Source of the DNA: Bombyx mori | Lineage: Eukaryota; Arthropoda; Insecta; Lepidoptera; Bombycidae | Assembly: GCF_030269925.1 (NCBI RefSeq) | Contig: NC_085129.1 | Span: 16,483,501 to 16,547,500 of the forward strand | Direction: 5' to 3' | DNA length: 64,000 nucleotides | In this document: one piece after another, positions 23,031 to 32,397 of the stretch | How the letters are laid out: every line of letters starts with the position of its first letter | Numbering within the stretch: the stretch's first letter is position 1 | The notes under the pieces: generated by a model | Seen by the model: only the letters and a program-made list of their open reading frames with translations | The model's database searches: none | What the model was told of the DNA's origin: nothing | Position numbers and translations under genes: made by a program

Positions 23031-23408
23031 ATACTATATTTCACACAGTCTAAATTTAATTAAGTGTTTTTTGTACCTATTGTAAAATGACCGTGACAAA
23101 ATTTGTTAAAAACATAAAGAAATTCCCACGACAAGCGTGTTTTTAGTTTAGAAAATTAATATTGTTTACGTTATAGAAATTTGACCTAGGGAGACGATGA
23201 AAGAAATATTGTAGTTTTTTTAAACTATAACAGAATAAATAAGGGTAAAAAATTTCCGTTCCTATTGAACGTACGCCGGCAGCGGGTGTGGTCCGTCAGT
23301 CGTGAGCACTCGTGAGCACCGGTGAGCACACGTGAGTGCTTGTAAGCATTCGTGAGTAGTTTCAAATATACGTCTGCCAGCGTACGCGGACAAGATTTAG
23401 CATTTAAG
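23031..23408. other. 3' flank of BTB isoform B exon
   Basis: It would hold the 3' UTR of isoform B. A run of cgtgagca-like units lies at 23300-23355 (gtgagcactcgtgagcaccg). No AATAAA on the minus strand was noticed close to the stop. Confidence 0.35.
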
Positions 23409-23800
23409 TTAGAGCGATTCATCGTAGCGCTCCGAACGGGACTCCACCATCAGGTCCAAGGGATCTAAGATCTGAGTTGGTCTCGTCCCCCGCCTGCCTT
23501 TAGAAAATTGACTCTTTATATCATATTTCTCCATCCAATTCCTTAGAGTTTTCCTGGGCACTCCATATTTGTTTGATGCTGCGTACACGCTGTAACCCTT
23601 CTTGACGGCGATCAGAGCGTCTCTGAGATGCTGCGAGGAATATTGCTTATAAGACTTTTCTTGGAACACGTCGGTCTCGATATTCACGATGGCGTTAGGC
23701 CTCCGCCCCACGACCCGGGGCCTTGCGTGTATGTTCATTGGTATACCGTTATCCATATCAATAAAATGTCTTGTGACGATTTTCGTTGACGTCCTCAAAC
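23409..23800 (-). CDS. BTB gene, isoform B terminal exon (complete psq HTH)
   Basis: Acceptor gcttgttccag, entry in phase 1, 392 bp to a TAA stop. Joined to the common exon ending at 34569 it gives a 351-aa protein (this part residues 222-351). A complete, unsplit pipsqueak-type HTH lies at about residues 275-320 (SSQHLRDALIAVKKGYSVYA, then VPRKTLRNWMEK), preceded by a basic VVGRRPNAIV stretch and followed by a basic FSKGRRGTRP tail. The VPRK-LRNWM signature is nearly the same as in isoform A, so A and B probably share a structural class but differ in recognition residues. The link to the BTB exons is inferred from strand, splice phase and family; no transcript was available. Confidence 0.78.
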
Positions 23801-24594
23801 CTGGAACAAGCAAGGAAAAAGAATCGCCCGTTAGTATTTTTGTTTTTTGTTTAATTTAATTCTCCCGAGTTCTCGGTGGTCTCATTAAAGTTGGCAACAT
23901 TGTTTTGTTTGATACTATAAAGGGCGTTCCTTTTCCTGGCTTCCTACTGGGGAGGGGAACGTGTTCAAAAGCGAGGAAAAGCCGCTCTTCCGGGATTTAA
24001 AATAAAGTTTAATTTCATTTAAATTAACGGTACCATTGTTTAGCTAGTAAGTGTTCTGGCTATTAGGTGCAAGGAAGCGGTACAATGCAAATTACACTTC
24101 AACCTCACGTACCTCAAGGTGGGGGGCAATGATGCTTACCTTACTCACACTAGTAAAATCAAATAAAAAAAAGCTTTTTTTTAATACATTTTCCCAATAG
24201 AGATTGTAAAGCCTGATGTTAAGTATCCATACATATCAAATTGTACTATTTAACGATTGATGATAATCTCAGTAAAATGGTGGTCATTTACTGAGATTTT
24301 TTCAGTGGTCATTTTGGAGGATCCCGAGAAGTTAGGTCCGGCGGCTTTGTTTCATTTTCCCACTTTTGTGCACTTTCACAGATACTAAATACTTAGTTAA
24401 TAAACCATTGGTTATTACGCATTTAAACTTGAAGAAACACTAAATAGACAAAATAAAACAAATCACACAGATTAACTTCTCGCGTTCCCGCCAAAAAGAC
24501 CTTATATACGTTTAAATAAGTAGATATAGCTATAGATAATAAGGACCGAGACATAATGGAAAATAGTATGATGTTCACCATACAAATGTTTGTC
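23801..24594. other. Intronic spacer upstream of isoform B exon
   Basis: No exon found. A local inverted motif (atgataatctcagtaaaatg / catttactgagattttttca) lies at 24258-24305. Confidence 0.4.
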
Positions 24595-24872
24595 TGATGT
24601 GGGAAATGCATACCCGATCCTGTAGACCAAATGATAAACAGTCGACGTCGCCCTAAATACGTCATCACGGATCCTCCCGATTAACGGTGCTTTTAGGTAC
24701 CACAAATCAAATCAAATCAAATCCAATCCAGTGGTAGATTCTGCGAAGCACTGTTCTTGCTAGGGCCAGTGTTAGCAACACTCCCGGTTTGAGCCCCGCG
24801 AGCTTACCTACACGTCAAGGAGAAGCTGAAATAGCCTCTCAAGGCTGTCAGCATAGGTAGGGAAAAAAGTGG
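24595..24872 (+). mobile_element. BMC1-like LINE 3' end with AAATC microsatellite
   Basis: Encodes the DPPD-type C-terminal region and 3' UTR of the LINE. At 24706-24726 an (AAATC)n run replaces roughly 150 bp that other copies have between the tttaggtaccac and ccagtggtagattctgcg blocks. Confidence 0.75.
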
Positions 24873-25013
24873 GAAACGTATCCACATTATTCGACCCAGC
24901 GCGGTAGCGGTTAGAGCGCGCTACCAAATCATTTATACATATATCACCGCATTTTATTTAAATTGATAAATATTCAATATGTGTTTCCATATTGGGAATA
25001 CCGAAAACACCAT

Positions 25014-25668
25014 ATCAAGGGGTGAAAGGCTATTTGTTTTAAGCGACATTTCGCTTAACACGCGACATTAATTTTTGTAAAAGATCCGTTTTATTTGTAT
25101 TAGCATCAACAATTCGATGTTTGTAATTGAACTTCATTTATTTTTACAACATTCAAATAGCTGTTGACGATTTTAAGCTATTGCATAGCTTTTATTGCGG
25201 GCTTTGCGAGCGGCAACCAAATCAAGAAATTCCGTAACGAACATAAAACCTAGCACTCCCACTCCGCCTATCATGTAGTCCGCGTTCAACACATTCACAC
25301 GTTGCGCTTGTGTAGGTAGTGTTTGTAAATAAGCGCGTGGCGTGACGTCGCACTGCATGTGCATTATCAAAAGTCTGCCCATCTCTCTCTCGCGCGGTCT
25401 AGCTTATGAGTGTGAAGAGGACAGATAACGTTTTGCTTTTGTTAATGTTTATAAATACAGCGTGGTCTTATTTTATTATTGTTATAATATTAAATTATTA
25501 TTGTCTAATTATAATAATTGTATAAGTTGATAAAAAATGCTATGCAATGCTTTACCGCGGCAGTCCCCGGGTGCCCCAAGTGTTTTTTTGTCATGATATT
25601 TTTTCCAAACTTAAAGGGCTCACTTATAAAGTTTCAAAAACGTCGCTTAAACTAAATAGCACTGACAC
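25014..25668. mobile_element. Fold-back MITE B split by MITE C
   Basis: Left arm caaggggtgaaaggctattt and right arm aacgtcgcttaaactaaata flank the MITE C copy at 25164-25590. Confidence 0.72.
25164..25590. mobile_element. MITE C (about 425 bp), copy 1
   Basis: Ends are inverted repeats of ttgcatagctttt (aagctattgcatagctttta at the left, tgctatgcaatgctttaccg at the right). The copy at 48126-48540 is about 85-90% alike by eye and in the same orientation. Short open frames inside it are shared repeat text, not host genes. Confidence 0.72.
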
Positions 25669-26105
25669 GTCTATAGCATCAGTCGATTTAGAGAAAAACA
25701 CAAAAAAATAATCATATAAATTTCATTCTTTATTTACTAACACCAAACAGAAATTAGACCGCGTTCACTAACATAATACTGCATGTATAATATATATATA
25801 TTATGTATGTATATAACTTTTCAATTACACAACTACTTACATACTATAATACACCTTAAATACTATAATGTATTATTACTGGTAATAACAGACAATAGGT
25901 AATCGATGTTTTAAAAGCAATTAATCGACATTTCGATTCGCTCTAGAGTCAGAAAATCACATTTTTTTTAAATTATTAGTATTATTATTATCAGTAGGAT
26001 ATATACAAACATTTTGTCTGCCTTAGCTGAGACTATAGAATCAATTTCATCAAATTTTAATGAACTTTTCTTTATATTCGTTAAAGCACTATAACCCAAT
26101 TTGGA
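25669..26105. other. Intronic AT-rich spacer
   Basis: A short (TA)n lies at about 25785-25805. No other feature. Confidence 0.4.
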
Positions 26106-26235
26106 CTTTTTTTATTGCGCTTGTAGGCAGACGACCATACGGCCCACTTGATGGTGTATGGTTACCGTCGCCCATGGACTTCAGCAATGTCAGGGTCAGA
26201 GCCAAGCCGCTGCCTATCGTTATAGGCAGAAAACA
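26106..26235 (-). mobile_element. CR1-like LINE 3' tip
   Basis: cgcttgtaggcagacgacca to agagccaagccgctgcctat, the terminal 130 bp of this family. Confidence 0.7.
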
Positions 26236-26905
26236 CGCATTTCCGAAATCATTAACGACCTAATACTAGCACATCATAGATAAGTCTTTAAATAGAAATC
26301 ACAACGAAACAGAATAGTAAGGCACAATTATTTTAGTCAATGCAACGGTCAAACGTGTTGCCAGACTCGTAGTGGAATCACCACGAAATTTTAAGTTTTT
26401 TTTACTGGCAACATTGCTACATAACGTTGCCGGTAACTATAGTATATTACCTACTAATTCGGTATTTAATAAGCACATATCTTAAATTAGAATTCTCTGT
26501 GCTAGTTTTTCGGAAGAGTTCACGGCCCGCCTTGCGTTAAGTGTGCAAGAGTCCGTAATCATCAACAATCTTCGAGATTCTGGTCAGGATATTAGGTTAA
26601 ATTATTAATATTTTTATAGTAACATCGGTCTTGACACTTGTGAAATTTGTCAATTCAATTACCTTGATAGATTCCATTACATAGGTTTAAAGATACAGAA
26701 AGAGCTAATAGGCGTATTAAAACTGCAACTAAATATTGGTATTTCTATCAATTTGTATACAAGCAGTCCTTTGGGAGTTTTCTTCAAAAAAATTGTTGTT
26801 TTATTTATTTACTTTGAAAGATCTTTCGGTAGGCTTAACGAAAAAAGATCTTGAATCGAGGGAGTGTAGACCGACACTTCAAATGTTATCGTTCGGAACT
26901 TGCTT
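26236..26905. other. Intronic spacer
   Basis: A Bm1-like scrap at about 26520-26550 (cacggcccgccttgcgttaa). No gene seen. Confidence 0.4.
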
Positions 26906-27152
26906 TTTTTATTGCTTAGATGGGTGAACGAGCTCAGAGCTCACCTGGTGTTAAGTGGTTACTGGAGCCCATAGACATCTACAACGTAAATGCGCCACCC
27001 ACCTTGAAATATAAGTTCTAAGGTCTCAGCATATTTACAACGGCTACCCCACTCTTCAAACCGAAACGCATTACTACTTCACAGCAGAAATAGCGGGGTG
27101 GTGGTACTTACTCGTGCGGACTCACAAGACGTCCTACCACCAATAAAGTACC
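26906..27152 (-). mobile_element. Bm1 SINE, 5'-truncated
   Basis: cttagatgggtgaacgagct to acgtcctaccaccaataaag. Confidence 0.88.
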
Positions 27153-27162
27153 ACCAGTACAT

Positions 27163-27382
27163 ATGCAAGCTTATCTTGGTAATGTCGTAAGCGAGATTCA
27201 GGCATCTGTCAAATATCTTGTGTTCTATGCTAGCTACCCGCCAAAACGCAATAAATAAATAAAAATAAGGAAATGTATTTTTTCAAACCTTTTTCAATGA
27301 TCATATTAATTAAAATAAAAATAAAAAATCATTTATATCTGAAACAAGTCCATGCGTGTAAGTAGAATCATTGAAGTGCCAT
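27163..27382. repeat. Dispersed repeat D, copy 2 (inverted to copy 1)
   Basis: gcaagcttatcttggtaatg, gagattcaggcatctgtcaa and gaaacaagtccatgcgtgta are the inverted equivalents of the text at 4921-5125. Confidence 0.65.
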
Positions 27383-27641
27383 TAAGAGATTTTAAACTAT
27401 TTAAATACCATTAATATTATTTTGTATATACATATTATGTAAACGGTATATATCTGTTTATTGTATGTATATATTTTCTATATTAAGGTATTGTCAATGG
27501 TACACCGTAACATACCTACTATATTTATCGCTTTTAGCGGTAAGACCGCCTAATGTACAAATCTATCTGCCTTTTGACTGTTTTTGAATGTAAATTGTGT
27601 TTTGGGTGCAATAAAGTGTATTCTCTCTCTCTCTCTCTCTC
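27383..27641. repeat. Retroelement-like tail ending in (CT)n
   Basis: The text ttttgggtgcaataaagtgt followed by a pure (TC) run at 27622-27641 looks like a LINE 3' terminus with an AATAAA signal and a simple-repeat tail. Family not identified. Confidence 0.4.
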
Positions 27642-28298
27642 AATTATTTTACATGTAACTATTATAATAGTTACAATTAAAATAAATAATAATTGTCAGT
27701 TCAGAACATGGACAAAACTAAAGCCCCTGTGAAACACGCATGATCCAAATTTTAGGTAGTCAGGGCAAAACTGGCCTAACCTTTACATAGTTAGTATGGA
27801 GATAATGAGGTTAGAATTTACTTTTATATTGGTTCGTAGGCAAAAACAATACGCGCGAAAAATAATATTTACAAATCCATCTGTTCTCTATGGGTGAGAC
27901 TAGAGATAGGCGGGTTTTGCATCAAAATATATTGTGTTTTAAATAAATTGCAATATACATATAAGCACGAATCCGAAAAATTGTGGGTTAGGCCACTTTT
28001 GCACTGACGGTCTCATTTATATGATTGGAAATTTCGACCGCCGTATTCAATCAATCAATCAATATCCAATCAGCACCAAGATTTAGGAGGCGTTTAACTT
28101 TTGCTCTGTTATTACCAGTACTCACATAGGCACTTGTCGGGCGTTAAAACCGCATTACAAAGATTTTTGTATAATCACTAGCAACACACCAATGTCGCAG
28201 AGATGAAGCAACATGAATTACTTTTTCGTAACGATAAATCGACAATGTTTTCTTTTGTAATGTTATATTAGAACATGTTTTAGGCCGCAAACAAAAAT
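27642..28298. other. Intronic spacer
   Basis: A short AATC run at about 28046-28068. No exon or other recognised repeat. Confidence 0.4.
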
Positions 28299-28732
28299 AC
28301 AGGGTGTCCCAAAAAGAATGGATAGTCCTGAAACACCTCATAGTAGAGCTATTGGGGACACAAAATAAAAAAATAAATAAAAAAATTCTCAGGTAGTACC
28401 CAAATTCAGTATTTTAAAAAAAAGTTGATATTTTCCATACTGCTATGCGTTTTGGAATATACAATAGCTACAAATAAATGAAATCCATAGGCTTTTTGGT
28501 GTTATAATATTATACATGGACTATACTAAGGAATATGCCGTATAATCGTATGAGTAGCTAGTGTAATTTTTTATAAAAGTTAATTAGAACTTAAATTTTA
28601 ATCATTAATTTTGGTATTTTTTTCTTTATTTTTAATTTGGGTACTACCTAATAAATATTATTTTTAATTTTTTATTTTGAGTCCCCATTGAGGTGTTTCA
28701 GGATTATCCATTCTTTCTGGGACACCCTGTAT
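28299..28732. mobile_element. TIR element (mariner-type MITE), ~430 bp
   Basis: Terminal inverted repeats of about 40 bp: tacagggtgtcccaaaaaga... at the left and ...ctttctgggacaccctgta at the right. TA-type ends and an AT-rich, non-coding interior fit a mariner-derived MITE. Confidence 0.75.
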
Positions 28733-28974
28733 ATAGTTTCACCGTAAACTTAACACTTTCGCTTGCTTTTTTCGCACAATAAATAAATGAAAAACAATTT
28801 TAATAAAAATACCCTTAACGTGATTTGCCTTTTTAAACGAAAACCTACATTGTTGTCAGTAAAATAAATCGAAAAATCTTATTCTCCCATTTAAATTTCG
28901 AGATGAAATTGATTATGGTCGATCATGGAGCGTACACTAGTTAAATTAATACTCCTAACATATGGTCAGTAGGC

Positions 28975-29066
28975 AGAGGCTTGGTCGTACCCCTGGCAGT
29001 GATGAATTAACAGTAACCACTCACCATCAAACGGGTCCTATGCTCGTCTGCCGATTTAATAAAAAA
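28975..29066 (+). mobile_element. CR1-like LINE 3' tip
   Basis: gtaaccactcaccatcaaac and tgctcgtctgccgatttaat plus an A-run are the usual terminus. Confidence 0.65.
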
Positions 29067-29109
29067 TATCGTATCGCTTTTATTGGAATCGGAAACGAAG
29101 ACACTTGAT

Positions 29110-29297
29110 GAACTATCAAGTCGTGAAAGGCTATTTTTGCACATTTACCGGAAAGTCATTTATAGTTTAAATTTTTGAAAAACTTATTATTGAAGTTCAA
29201 TTAAAAACATCGAACTGTTGATGCCGATGCCAAATAAAACGCAACTTTAATTACAAAGATAAATGTCGCGTGTTAAGCGAAATGTCGCTTGAACCAA
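29110..29297. mobile_element. Fold-back MITE B, truncated by Bm1
   Basis: Internal and right arm text (gaagttcaattaaaaacatc, gtgttaagcgaaatgtcgct) stops at the Bm1 head at 29301. Confidence 0.68.
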
Positions 29298-29300
29298 GTC

Positions 29301-29468
29301 TGAAGTCGTCGTGGCCTAAAGGATAAGACGTCCGGTGCATTTGTATCTAGCGATACACCGATGTTCGAATCCCGCAGGCGGGTACCAATTTCTCTAATAA
29401 AATACGTACTCAGCAAATGTTCACGATTGACTTCCACGGTGAAGGAATAACATCGTGTAATAAAAATG
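29301..29468 (+). mobile_element. Bm1 SINE head fragment
   Basis: tcgtcgtggcctaaaggata through the B-box-like tgttcgaatcccgcaggcgg to aacatcgtgtaataaaaatg; 3'-truncated, which is unusual for a retroposed SINE. Confidence 0.88.
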
Positions 29469-29519
29469 CTTGACGTACTGATTAAAAGGCAAATCTTGTT
29501 AAGTTATTAGTGCGAATTT

Positions 29520-29652
29520 TTTAACGTTCTCGATAGCGTAAAAGTTAACTTGAATTTGTATGAAGTCGGATCGTTTGCCTACGTTTGTCGCTAGGGGCGC
29601 TGTTCTAACTCCATACAAATTCGAGTTAACTTTTACGCGATCGAGAACGTTC
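29520..29652. mobile_element. Fold-back MITE A
   Basis: Complete palindrome around cgctaggggcgctgttctaa; arms cgttctcgatagcgtaaaag and cttttacgcgatcgagaacg. Confidence 0.85.
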
Positions 29653-29754
29653 GCAAATGACACGCGAAAAACACACTCAATCGAATAAGGTTAAATTACT
29701 AAGTTTTATTAAGTAACGTTTAGGAACATATTTGTATTAATTAAATATTATTGA

Positions 29755-29760
<6 letters not shown>

Positions 29761-29791
<31 letters not shown>

Positions 29792-29988
29792 GGGGATGAA
29801 AGGTTATTTGGTTTAAGGGATATTTTTGCAGCTATACAGGAGAGCCACTTAAAGTTCAAACATTTGGAAAAAATATCATAACAACAAAAAAACGGCTTCA
29901 GCTATTAAAACGGAGTAAACTTAATTGAAGCTCAATTAAAAACATCGAAATGTTATAGCTAATAAACCACCTTTCATCCTACGATATG
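29761..29988. mobile_element. (TA)n plus Fold-back MITE B
   Basis: A 28-bp (TA) run at 29761-29788 directly abuts the MITE arm cgggggatgaaaggttattt. The element continues to about 29988 (cctttcatcctacgatatgc). Confidence 0.7.
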
Positions 29989-30506
29989 CAATCTTTAATG
30001 TTTGTTATTCTGACACCGCTAGCGCCATCTATTGGGTTTAGTGGAAAACGTAAAGTTGTTTCACTTCGTTTTAATTCGCTTGAACTAGAGTTAGTGACGC
30101 GATGAGGACTGTTGCAGCTACATTGGCGTACAGTATCGATCGCGTATCGGACTCTACACACTTGATTTTTATGTTCATCGTTTTAACGCAATTCCCGAAA
30201 TTCCGGGGAATTTTCGCGAGCTGACAGCACCGGCTCCAAGGCTTTCCTATTGCACGTGTTTTTGTTACAAACACTTTTTTGTCTTAACGAAATAAAAACG
30301 GAAACTAAAAAATTAATAAGAACAGTTTTTTTGTAAATCAATACGAATTAAATTTTCACGTGAAGCTTATAACAGATTTCGGGTTAAAGCTCAGCTTTTA
30401 TATACTTTTAAAGTGAAGTTAAGGTCATTAAGTGGTCCTACGCTTTTTACATGACAGGTTACGAGATCCACTTGACGAAATACTTTGATTTACAAACGAA
30501 TATTTA
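29989..30506. other. Intronic spacer, GC-richer start
   Basis: 29990-30270 is open on the minus strand but shows no splice-compatible phase with the BTB gene and no domain. Not called. Confidence 0.35.
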
Positions 30507-30692
30507 TTTATTTATTTATTGCATAGATGGTTGGACGAGCTCACAGACCACCTGGTGTTGAGTGGTTACCGGGGCCCATAAAAATCTACACCTTGAGATA
30601 TGAGTTCTAAAGTCTCAGTATAGTTACAACGGCTGCCCCGCCCTTCGAACCGAAACGCATTACTGCTTCACGGCAGAAATAGGCATAATTTC
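30507..30692 (-). mobile_element. Bm1 SINE fragment
   Basis: attgcatagatggttggacg to cacggcagaaataggcat, with an internal gap after ggcccataaaaatctacacc. Confidence 0.82.
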
Positions 30693-31380
30693 CTGTCAGC
30701 CCCTTGGCTTCATCTCCTCTCTGGCTTTAATGGCTTCGAGTCTTCAACTTTACGATCTGGTGTTACCAGCGTTTTATGACGTCACATTCATTACGCGCGC
30801 GCGTGCGAGAGGGATAGCTAAATTACCCTATTCCACGCCCATTTTGGCCTAATACCCAAAACTGTTTTATCATTTCGCAAGTTAAATTGACAATTTAAGT
30901 ACATATTCCATTTAAATTGCATTCAACATTGTCATTGTTATTATACACAACAATGCAAGATGCGATAATTAAAACTTACATACATGTACGAACAGGTAAA
31001 AAGCTAAAACCGTTTTATTAATATACATAAAAACTTTACATAAACATTTTCAAGTCTTTTAATATTTCTTAAATTTTTTTTAAACGAATGGACGTTGTCC
31101 CTTTAAGCACTCAATATTAATAATTTTCAAGGCCAAGTTTGTTTTTAAAACTAGTAAAAAGTTTTTAGTTTTTTTTTTTTTAATAACAAATTTGACGAAA
31201 ATGATATTTTAACAAGTCACTGCATTTCTTAGTGGGTCACAGTACGTGACGTCATACGTGTGGAGCTGGGTTGTGGCTACAAGTGACGGTTGCTCTCTCA
31301 GTCGAGTTCTGTGGTTTCCCATAAATCTTGGGAGGCTCATTTTGATTGAACAGTCTCCCTTCTGTGTGCTTAGTTTTTTA
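30693..31380. other. Intronic spacer with CRE-like site
   Basis: An exact TGACGTCA is at 31247-31254 in the setting cgTGACGTCAtacgt, which also occurs at 10188. A short (CG)-rich run lies at about 30795. No gene seen. Confidence 0.35.
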
Positions 31381-31510
31381 ACTTTTCGACCGCGTTAAAG
31401 TTAACTCAAATTTGTATGGAGTTAGAAGGTTTGCCTGCGTTTGCCGCTAGGGGCGCTGTTGCAACTCCATACAAATTTGATTTAACTTTAACGCTATCGA
31501 GAACGTTAAC
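31381..31510. mobile_element. Fold-back MITE A
   Basis: Palindrome around ccgctaggggcgctgttgca; arms slightly diverged (cttttcgaccgcgttaaagt). Confidence 0.82.
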
Positions 31511-32285
31511 GGACACGTATTACGCAGAAGTTTCACTTGAAACCTTGGTGCCCATCCATGAAAACTTTCAATCGCACAATTATTGAAGCGAATCCAAATC
31601 TTTACTTGTGTTAACTATAGTGTCAATGGAGGGCAGATTTCTGCATAAAATTTGCACGATTTTTCCGGCGTCTCAATGACAATGTCAGTGTAAAAAGTAA
31701 TTTTAATACGATTTTCGTCAAATCTATTAAAACACACTTATTTATAAATATGTATAACTAACATTAATAAGTAAAAGAAATACGTTACAACATTAAGTAT
31801 CAATAATTAAAGAATAAATAATCAAATTTAAATATACTTTTTTTCAATGGCAACATTACGAAAATGCTACCACACGAAACACGTTTTTTTCCCGTAATTT
31901 TAAAACTCTTTGGATTCTATTGCAACATTATCAATAATTTATAATTTCTTTGGGAAAATCGTTTGTTTAAAATACATTCGTTAAATATATTAAATATCTT
32001 TGCTTATTTCTTTGGCAGTTATATATCCTCGTATACAAACGACAGGCCACATTTTTTTATTTTTCTATATAATTAGATATTAATTTTAATATATAAGTTA
32101 CAGTCATTTTGTATTATTAATTTTCTGAACACGTTTCCATACTGCGAATTCTCTATTAATATACTTGTATTTAGAATTTGTTTGACAGTACAAATTAGAG
32201 TGGACTTAGAATACGCCCAGCCATCGGCGCATAGACAATTTTTTTAATTTTTTACAGTATTTTATTTTATTAGACACAATGATTA
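31511..32285. other. AT-rich 3' flank of BTB isoform A
   Basis: No repeat or exon recognised. Confidence 0.4.
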
Positions 32286-32291
32286 TTTATT
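32286..32291 (-). terminator. Likely poly(A) signal of BTB isoform A
   Basis: AATAAA on the minus strand about 107 nt beyond the isoform A stop codon, at a normal distance. Confidence 0.45.
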
Positions 32292-32397
32292 ATTATAAGA
32301 TTAGAGGCATGGTTTTCTTAATTTAAATCAGAATAGCACCGCGCAAAACATTCAGTGTCTTCATTCCACAAACCGCAGTATGGCAACACAAGACAAA

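Noticed and set aside
25173..25382. 69-codon frame with a hydrophobic middle as a small membrane protein
   Set aside because: It lies in MITE C; the other copy at 48126-48540 does not preserve it.
29979..30274. Minus-strand frames around 30.1 kb as a further psq module
   Set aside because: Two overlapping frames, no psq signature and no suitable splice sites.
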